A stretch of 6,295 bases of DNA from Cyanobacteria bacterium OH_CFB_184 (GTDB taxonomy: Bacteria > Cyanobacteriota > Vampirovibrionia > Gastranaerophilales > Gastranaerophilaceae). This document shows, piece by piece, positions 1-4,633 of this stretch. Every line of letters begins with the position of its first letter. Position 1 is the first letter of the stretch. The notes beneath the pieces were generated by a model that was not told the origin of the DNA, searched no databases, and worked only from the letters and a program-made list of their open reading frames with translations. A program made the translations under genes and the position numbers. The stretch spans positions 1 to 6,295 of the forward strand of contig JAEZOG010000115.1 in NCBI GenBank assembly GCA_023414155.1, written 5' to 3'.

Positions 1-286
1 AGTCTACAGAGTGTATTAAATCAAACTTACCGACTGCAAGCTTAACCTTATTTGATTGAAGATGTCCTATTAAATGGAATTTACTGTTTTTAAGAACTTC
101 AACAGGAAGTTTGTCCATTTTTTCGAGCGCATCTTGAACTCTGTTTTCCCCAAACTCTCTGATACCCAAATTGTAGTATTCAACAAGTTTTGTTTCATCA
201 AAGTATTTAGTAACTGCTACTATTCTTGAATTATAAGGTGCGATTTGTGTTTTTATGCGCTCCAAGTTTTCTTTAATTTTGTTCAT
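1..286 (-). CDS. yggS: YggS/PipY/PLPBP-family pyridoxal phosphate homeostasis protein, 3' part cut by window edge
   Basis: The reverse strand encodes the first 95 residues, starting MNKIKENLERIKTQI. Family marks are clear: VAVTKYF with the PLP-binding lysine at residue 27 (families usually have VAVSK), FGENRVQ at 45-51, FHLIGHLQSNK at 70-80 (usually WHFIGxLQxNK) and IHSVD at 91-95. Known family members are cytoplasmic fold-type III PLP proteins without an established enzyme activity; they buffer free PLP and affect amino-acid and keto-acid pools. Full members are about 220-230 residues, so more than half the gene lies beyond position 1. The ATG at 284-286 is chosen because an in-frame TAG lies 21 nt upstream and no other start lies between. 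The AGGGGG ribosome site (301-306) is about 14 nt away, which is long. The gene has its own promoter. In cyanobacteria the homologue pipY follows pipX; no pipX is visible here. Confidence 0.93.
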   Translation of the reverse strand, partial: MNKIKENLERIKTQIAPYNSRIVAVTKYFDETKLVEYYNLGIREFGENRVQDALEKMDKLPVEVLKNSKFHLIGHLQSNKVKLAVGKFDLIHSVD

Positions 287-300
287 ATGGTGAACTAAAT

Positions 301-306
301 CCCCCT
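301..306 (-). promoter_or_regulatory. Ribosome binding site of yggS, unusually distant
   Basis: AGGGGG on the reverse strand is a strong anti-16S match, but it lies about 14 nt before the ATG instead of the usual 5-9. The in-frame TAG stop overlaps this element, so translation cannot start further upstream in this frame. No closer start codon exists. The spacing may lower initiation efficiency. Confidence 0.5.
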
Positions 307-335
307 ACAACATGCGCCTCTCGAACACTTAAATA

Positions 336-364
336 ATTATATACAAAGATTGTATATAGTACAA
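336..364 (-). promoter_or_regulatory. Sigma70-like promoter of yggS
   Basis: On the reverse strand, -35 TTGTAC (359-364) and a perfect -10 TATAAT (336-341) are separated by exactly 17 nt. The -10 lies about 50 nt upstream of the yggS start codon, leaving a short leader. The spacer and part of the -10 are covered by the 9-3-9 inverted repeat at 338-358, so a protein bound there would compete with RNA polymerase. Confidence 0.65.
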
Positions 365-380
365 CAAAATGTATATACAA
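338..380. promoter_or_regulatory. Triple 9-bp repeat, probable operator over the yggS promoter
   Basis: The element TATATACAA occurs on the + strand at 338-346, inverted (TTGTATATA) at 350-358, and again as TATATACAA at 372-380, all exact. The first two form a perfect 9-3-9 palindrome across the promoter spacer and -10. The second and third form another inverted repeat with 13 nt between them, straddling the -35. This layout fits a dimeric regulator with a high-affinity site and an auxiliary half-site. The regulator is unknown. The AT-rich sequence raises the chance background, but three exact 9-mers in 43 bp around a promoter is suggestive. Confidence 0.5.
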
Positions 381-404
381 CAAATGGATGAATATTTTCA
401 TAAA

Positions 405-434
405 GCGAAAAGCCCATGACTACATGGTTTTTGC
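405..434. terminator. Weak hairpin, possible terminator of the GH77-like gene
   Basis: CCATG (414-418) and CATGG (423-427) pair around a 4-nt loop. The stem can be extended with AAAA (408-411) against TTTT after a 2-nt bulge, and a GC pair at each end. On the reverse strand it lies about 100 nt past the GH77-like stop and is followed by CTTTTCGC, a poor U-tract. On the + strand it is followed by a T-rich run, but no + gene reads into it. The intervening 435-531 stretch shows nothing else I can support. Confidence 0.25.
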
Positions 435-531
435 ATGTTTTTTAGCAGCTTTACAAAACTTAATCATGCCTACAAATGCTTGCACATTGTAACATCTGAG
501 GAGATAAAAAATACAAAATTACATAAAATTA

Positions 532-2358
532 TCAAAAAATATGATCGATAATTTTGTCTGCTTCTTTTGTTGTCATGGGTCCATCTTCTCGAATTATTCT
601 TGAATAGTTATCGAGCTTACCTAAAAGATCCCAGACCTCATTAGAACGCTGATACTCAGGAACCTTCCAAGAAACGGCCCTTTTTACAACTTCTGCAGCA
701 TTGAATCCATAGCCATTTTTAAGTTGACCATTAAGGAATTCTTCCCATTTAGTCGGTATTCTCATCAGCCAATTTTTACTTGCATCTTCATATCCGTTGA
801 GTTTTTCACCCATCCCAAACATATCGTTTCCGCCAAGTAATACGTTTTTACTTCCTTTACCGTTGCTAGGACCTTTCATTAATCCAGCGAACCAGTCTGT
901 TACTCTATTTGTGTCTCCTTTTGTAAAAGACAAGATAGAGTCTGTATCATGGGTTGTTGCAGCAGCCCATGTAGCAGCTATTTGCTGATCAGCAAAGCCT
1001 CCATGAGCAGTAATAATGATTTCAGGAATAGGAAACCCTTCGCTATTTAGCTGCATCAACTGACCTTTTACATCACAAGAACCATGGGTGTTTTCAATAG
1101 AGTTTAACGAAAGATCTTTTCCATAGCGTCTTGCTGAAGCATTGAAACGATCTAGAACATCTCTACTGTGATCACCATCCCAAACGTGTTTTCTGTCGCC
1201 TGTGTATACAACAGAGCGCTTATATTCCCAGCCCGCATCGGCTCTGAGTCCATCGTATAAATCATTCATTCTATCGAATCTTTTTTCAATGATTTCTGCA
1301 TTTTTCCACAACGGACCGCCCCAGTATTGAATACTTCCATCACCGTTTCTTGCGCCGATAAACTTATCTTGCTCAAAGTCATTCATATGCGCCCATTGAT
1401 CGCGAGGCGAAAACGAAATAGGGCAATCACCAAGCACTCTTATGCCTGATTCATTTAACTCTTTTTTTGTCTGAAAATGCTGTTTTTCTGTCACAAACTG
1501 TTTGAATTTGTACAAATCAATTACTTCAGATTGTTTTTGAGATACTTCTTTAATTCTTTCACTGGCTTGTTTTGTCCCAACCATGCTTCCGAAAATATTT
1601 TTATCCAGGTTATTATGCCAGTTTGGCCAGTAATCATTGACATACTTGCCATCAGTATTTTCTACAGAAAAAGCTTGGTAAAGAGCATCTTTATCCAGCC
1701 ATTTATTTCCGTTATTTTTGCAGAAATTATTGTATTCATTTTTTAATGGATGTTTTTTGCCGAGTTTTTTAAATCCTTGAAAGGCTTCTTCTAAAACATC
1801 ATCAAAAAAATTATCCATATTATCTTTGTTAACAAGATTTATATTTTTCTTATCAAAATCGTTGTTATCAAAGAGTTTTTGAAGCTTTTTACTTGTTTTA
1901 TCGAGGATATTGCCAAAAGCATCCTCTGTAAGCTGCATCAAGTCGATATTGCGTGGATTCAAAGAAAAAGATGAACCGCTATAAGGAGACAGTGTACATC
2001 CGGGAATTATTCCGTGAGGCCCTAGCTGAACCGCGTCTATACCTGTAGATTTATGCAAATGCTTGAGCATTTCAATTGATTTTTTAGCATTAATAGTCCC
2101 CATGCCTGGATTTTTGCCGATTTCAGACGGGCACATACTAGAGAACATAATTACTGCCATATTTTTTATTTTTAGAATATTTTTGCGAGAATAATCGATT
2201 AATGATGATAATTCATTGAGCTCTCTAGTTGATAAAGCTCTACCAAAAGAAACATTATTAGAAGGCAAGCTGTTTTTTTGCTGCAAACCTACAGGCTTTG
2301 TTTTCTTATTTAATGTTATTTTAGGATTAGTAACAGAATAACCATTAATATTTAGCAT
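532..2358 (-). CDS. Divergent GH77 4-alpha-glucanotransferase-like protein (MalQ/amylomaltase family)
   Basis: This 608-residue protein matches the GH77 core in order: LGPHG...SPYSGSSFSLNP (112-135; family LGPTG..SPYQ..SxFAxNP), FCKNNGNKWLDKDALYQAF (212-230), FKQFVTEKQHFQTKKEL (285-301), GIRVLGDCPI (305-314; family GIxxxGDxPI), YWGGPLW (345-351) and LYDGLRADAGWEY (367-379). Candidate catalytic residues are D374 (nucleophile), E422 in SIENTHG (acid/base) and D471 in TTHDTDS (transition-state Asp). Their spacing, 48 and 49, is close to that in Thermus amylomaltase (47 and 55). The family moves glucan segments between alpha-1,4 glucans in maltodextrin/glycogen metabolism, in the cytoplasm. The motif contexts depart from the usual R-I-D-H and A-E-D-L-G, so substrate or product may differ. 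Residues 1-60 are an extension carrying NNVSFG, with no signal peptide. The ATG is preceded by AAAGG at a 5-6 nt gap. It is divergent from xerC, alone in its unit. Confidence 0.82.
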   Translation of the reverse strand: MLNINGYSVTNPKITLNKKTKPVGLQQKNSLPSNNVSFGRALSTRELNELSSLIDYSRKNILKIKNMAVIMFSSMCPSEIGKNPGMGTINAKKSIEMLKHLHKSTGIDAVQLGPHGIIPGCTLSPYSGSSFSLNPRNIDLMQLTEDAFGNILDKTSKKLQKLFDNNDFDKKNINLVNKDNMDNFFDDVLEEAFQGFKKLGKKHPLKNEYNNFCKNNGNKWLDKDALYQAFSVENTDGKYVNDYWPNWHNNLDKNIFGSMVGTKQASERIKEVSQKQSEVIDLYKFKQFVTEKQHFQTKKELNESGIRVLGDCPISFSPRDQWAHMNDFEQDKFIGARNGDGSIQYWGGPLWKNAEIIEKRFDRMNDLYDGLRADAGWEYKRSVVYTGDRKHVWDGDHSRDVLDRFNASARRYGKDLSLNSIENTHGSCDVKGQLMQLNSEGFPIPEIIITAHGGFADQQIAATWAAATTHDTDSILSFTKGDTNRVTDWFAGLMKGPSNGKGSKNVLLGGNDMFGMGEKLNGYEDASKNWLMRIPTKWEEFLNGQLKNGYGFNAAEVVKRAVSWKVPEYQRSNEVWDLLGKLDNYSRIIREDGPMTTKEADKIIDHIF

Positions 2359-2412
2359 GAGACCTTTGACTTCTAGCTTATTAAAGCTTCACGACTATAA
2401 ACACATAAAACA

Positions 2413-2441
2413 CATATACTTAAACATATAAGTATGCTCAA
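2413..2441 (-). promoter_or_regulatory. Candidate promoter of the GH77-like gene with internal dyad
   Basis: On the reverse strand, -35 TTGAGC (2436-2441) and a weak -10 TATATG (2413-2418) are 17 nt apart, ending about 55 nt before the start codon. The spacer contains a 7-6-7 inverted repeat, ATACTTA (2416-2422) and TAAGTAT (2429-2435), a possible operator. The -10 matches only four of six consensus bases. A second possible -10 (TTATAG/TATAGT) lies nearer the gene but lacks a good -35. Confidence 0.35.
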
Positions 2442-2470
2442 AGAATTATTTAACCCTAAAACCGACATTT

Positions 2471-2499
2471 TTGCCAAAAAGTTAAATAATTGTTACAAT
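2471..2499 (+). promoter_or_regulatory. Sigma70-like promoter of the xerC-kinase operon
   Basis: -35 TTGCCA (2471-2476) and -10 TACAAT (2494-2499) are separated by exactly 17 nt, each matching five or four of six consensus bases. The -10 lies about 50 nt upstream of the xerC ATG. It is the strongest + strand promoter candidate in the 192-bp divergent region. No promoter or terminator is needed between xerC and the kinase, so it probably drives both. Confidence 0.55.
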
Positions 2500-2550
2500 C
2501 AAATGTAGTCATAAGTTAATTTTTAAAACAAATATGACTCTAGGCAGGTT

Positions 2551-3462
2551 ATGAATAAACTTTCAAAACAATACTTAAATGATTTTAAAATATATCTTGA
2601 GGTTGAGAAGAACTTTTCGCAACACACACTAAAAGCCTACAATTCTGACATATTAGGTTTTCTTATATGGCTTGATAATCGTGCAATAGAAGAAGTTAAT
2701 CACAAAACGATCAAAGAGTATCTTCTTTTTCTGCAAAAGTTTAATTACTCTAAAACGACAACTGCAAGAAAAATCGCATCTCTTAGAACTTTTTTCCGTT
2801 ATTTATATAGAGAAAAAGTACTGGAAACAAATCCGGCATTAGGAATTCACTCACCAAAAAGAGGCAAAAATCTTCCAAAGTTCTTAACAGAACAAGAAAT
2901 AGAACAAATTCTCGGAAGCATAAGGATAGAAACTCCTGCAGGCTACAGAAACAGAACTATTTTTGAATTGCTATACGCAACAGGCATGAGGGTTTCTGAA
3001 CTCAGCGGGCTTAATTATGGTGATTTAAACCTGGAAAATAATGAAATCAGAGTAGTAGGAAAAGGCAACAAAGAACGTATCGTTTTAGTATCCAACAAAG
3101 CCTTAGACTTTCTCAAGACATACTTAAAAACAGCAAGATTTATGATACATAAAGAACAAATAAGCAAAGATACTAATGAAAACACGCCTGTATTTATAAA
3201 CAAAACAGGATATAGACTTCAACCTCAAAGCATACGAAAAGCAATAAAAGAAGTCGTCGAGAATATAAAACTACCAAAAGACGTAACTCCTCACGTATTT
3301 AGACACAGCTTTGCAACAAAGCTGCTTGAAAAAGGAGCAGACTTAAGAATCGTTCAAGAACTATTAGGGCACAGCAGCATAAGCAACACCCAAATATACA
3401 CTCACGTCTCTACAGAAAGACTAAAACAGGCATACAATAACGCTCACCCAAGAGCCATTTAA
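2551..3462 (+). CDS. xerC: Tyrosine site-specific recombinase, XerC type
   Basis: The 303-residue product has the standard Xer length and two-domain plan. The N-terminal SAM-like core-binding domain (about 1-95) includes YLEVEKNFSQHTLKAYNSDI and TTARKIASLRTFFRYL. The C-terminal catalytic domain (about 108-303) carries all six active-site residues: R147 in YATGMRVSEL, K171 in GKGNKER, H248 and R251 in HVFRHSFATKLL, H274 in LLGHSS, and the nucleophile Y283 in IYTHV. The HPRA tail is typical of XerC/XerD. The fit is closer to XerC/CodV (PAGYRNRTIFELLYATGMRVSE block) than to XerD, but I cannot exclude XerD. Known role: paired Xer recombinases resolve chromosome dimers at dif during division. The ATG is preceded by AGGCAGG (2542-2548). 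No phage or integron genes adjoin it, which favours the housekeeping role over an integrase. Confidence 0.9.
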   Translation: MNKLSKQYLNDFKIYLEVEKNFSQHTLKAYNSDILGFLIWLDNRAIEEVNHKTIKEYLLFLQKFNYSKTTTARKIASLRTFFRYLYREKVLETNPALGIHSPKRGKNLPKFLTEQEIEQILGSIRIETPAGYRNRTIFELLYATGMRVSELSGLNYGDLNLENNEIRVVGKGNKERIVLVSNKALDFLKTYLKTARFMIHKEQISKDTNENTPVFINKTGYRLQPQSIRKAIKEVVENIKLPKDVTPHVFRHSFATKLLEKGADLRIVQELLGHSSISNTQIYTHVSTERLKQAYNNAHPRAI

Positions 3463-3467
3463 CAAAA

Positions 3468-3473
3468 AAGGGG
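3468..3473 (+). promoter_or_regulatory. Ribosome binding site of the kinase
   Basis: AAGGGG lies six nt before the ATG at 3480, within the 17-nt gap after the xerC stop. It is the best-placed ribosome site in the window and confirms the start. The gap is too short for a terminator plus a new promoter, so the kinase is probably translated from the xerC message. Confidence 0.7.
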
Positions 3474-3479
3474 AAATTC

Positions 3480-4529
3480 ATGTTTGACATAATTACAATC
3501 GGAAGTGCAACAGTAGACGCATTCGTTGAAACAAAAATCGCTAATATAGTATCAGTAAGCGCTATAGATCACAAAAGAGAATATATGGCCTATCCATATG
3601 GATCTAAAATTGAAATAGATGACTTCAGATACGAAACAGGCGGTGGCGCGGTAAATACAGCTACCAATTTTTCAAATCTGGGATTTAATACTTCTGCAAT
3701 AATAAAAATTGGAGATGACATCCAGGGTGAAAACGTAATCGAAACGATGAATAGATTTAATGTTGATAAATCAAATATATTAGTTTGCCCGAATGAAAAA
3801 ACAGGATTTTCTATTATATTATTGAGTTTCCAAGGAGATAGAACAGTCCTTGCCCACAGAGGTCCAAATGCCTGCATGACAGAAGCTGACTTAAATTATG
3901 AAGCAATAAAATCAGCAAAGTGGTTATATATAGCTCCATTAAACGGCGACTCTACAAAAATATTAGATAAAATAGCAAACTTTGCAGAAGACAATAACGT
4001 AAATATGGCAATAAATGTTGGGACAAGCAGTATAAAACAAGGTTCTGAATACCTCGAAAAAATATTAAAAACAGCAGAAGTTGTCATTTTAAACCTGGAA
4101 GAAGCGACAATGCTAACAGGCATAAAAGTAAGGCCTGACAACAAAAATAACAAATACTCAGCCGAAAACATCCACGAGGACATTAAAACAATATTAAATA
4201 CATTAAAATCTACAAAGGCTAAAATTGTAGTTATTACAGACGGAAAAAATGGCGTGTATGCTTTTGACGGTTTAAAATATTATCAACTTTATCCTTTCCC
4301 AGCAAATACAATAAGCACACTTGGAGCAGGCGATGCTTTCGCTTCAACTTTTGTAGCAGCAATAGAAAAAACAAACTGGAACATTGAATATTCTTTAAGA
4401 ATTGCTTCTGTTAATGCAGCATCAGTTGTTGAAAATTTTGGCGCACAGGACGGTTTTTTAACATTTGAACAAATTGAAGAAAAACTATCTACAAACCCAA
4501 ATTACACTACATATATTTCAGAAACCTAA
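3480..4529 (+). CDS. PfkB/ribokinase-family carbohydrate or nucleoside kinase
   Basis: The 349-residue product opens with MFDIITIGSATVDAF, the usual first strand with a substrate-binding Asp (D13). It then shows GGGAVNTATNFSNLG (54-68, the family's GGxxxN signature), NLEEA (205-209, the NxxE magnesium/phosphate motif) and STLGAGDAFASTFVA (279-293). The last forms the anion hole with D285 as catalytic base. GDRTVLAHRGPN (119-130) is also typical. The family phosphorylates sugars, sugar phosphates or nucleosides with ATP in the cytoplasm. The specificity cannot be read here; ribokinase, fructokinase, phosphofructokinase-2 and adenosine kinase types all share these motifs. A stretch at 15-50 before the GGG signature is longer than in ribokinase and may form the lid. 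It lies 17 nt after xerC, so the two are probably co-transcribed. I see no strong terminator after it. Confidence 0.88.
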   Translation: MFDIITIGSATVDAFVETKIANIVSVSAIDHKREYMAYPYGSKIEIDDFRYETGGGAVNTATNFSNLGFNTSAIIKIGDDIQGENVIETMNRFNVDKSNILVCPNEKTGFSIILLSFQGDRTVLAHRGPNACMTEADLNYEAIKSAKWLYIAPLNGDSTKILDKIANFAEDNNVNMAINVGTSSIKQGSEYLEKILKTAEVVILNLEEATMLTGIKVRPDNKNNKYSAENIHEDIKTILNTLKSTKAKIVVITDGKNGVYAFDGLKYYQLYPFPANTISTLGAGDAFASTFVAAIEKTNWNIEYSLRIASVNAASVVENFGAQDGFLTFEQIEEKLSTNPNYTTYISET

Positions 4530-4561
4530 AAGCACAAAACACATGTAAACAAATGTAACAA

Positions 4562-4592
4562 TATATACTTCTTGCGTAATCAGTATATACTT
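4562..4592. promoter_or_regulatory. Direct repeat and palindrome upstream of the RTX-like gene
   Basis: TATATACTT occurs at 4562-4570 and again at 4584-4592, separated by 13 nt, giving a 22-nt period (about two helical turns). The second copy lies in the 10-bp perfect palindrome AGTATATACT (4582-4591). Each copy contains TATACT, a five-of-six match to the -10 consensus, but neither has a convincing -35. The repeat may be a tandem regulator site, a pair of -10 elements, or both. The rest of 4530-4633 shows no clear terminator. Confidence 0.35.
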
Positions 4593-4623
4593 TTTGTTTT
4601 TATTAATATGTGTATAAAAGTGT

Positions 4624-4627
4624 AAGG
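4624..4627 (+). promoter_or_regulatory. Ribosome binding site of the RTX-like gene
   Basis: AAGG lies six nt before the ATG at 4634, which fixes this start over the in-frame ATG codons 7 and 8, neither of which has a ribosome site at the proper distance. Confidence 0.5.
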
Positions 4628-4633
4628 TTTCAG

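Noticed and set aside
435..531. Structured RNA downstream of the GH77-like gene
   Set aside because: Only short, bulged pairings (for example ACAATG with CATTTGT, GCAT with ATGC) are seen, well within chance for AT-rich sequence.
797..988. Antisense open frames inside the GH77-like gene (also 1477-1746)
   Set aside because: They overlap strongly conserved GH77 motifs on the other strand and have no ribosome site or recognisable product.
2476..2500. Possible dif site next to xerC
   Set aside because: The stretch AAAAGTTAAAT recalls one dif arm, but no matching opposite arm and 6-bp centre are present, and the sequence is explained by the promoter.
3015..4183. Antisense open frames opposite xerC and the kinase (3015-3203, 3590-3877, 3896-4183)
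   Set aside because: They are shadows of conserved coding sequence with no independent support.
4530..4560. Terminator after the kinase
   Set aside because: Only ACAT/ATGT four-base pairing with no U-tract is visible, so it cannot be supported as an intrinsic terminator.
4613..4618. TATAAA as a -10 for the RTX-like gene
   Set aside because: It is only 15 nt before the ATG, which would place the transcript start inside the ribosome site, and it has no -35.
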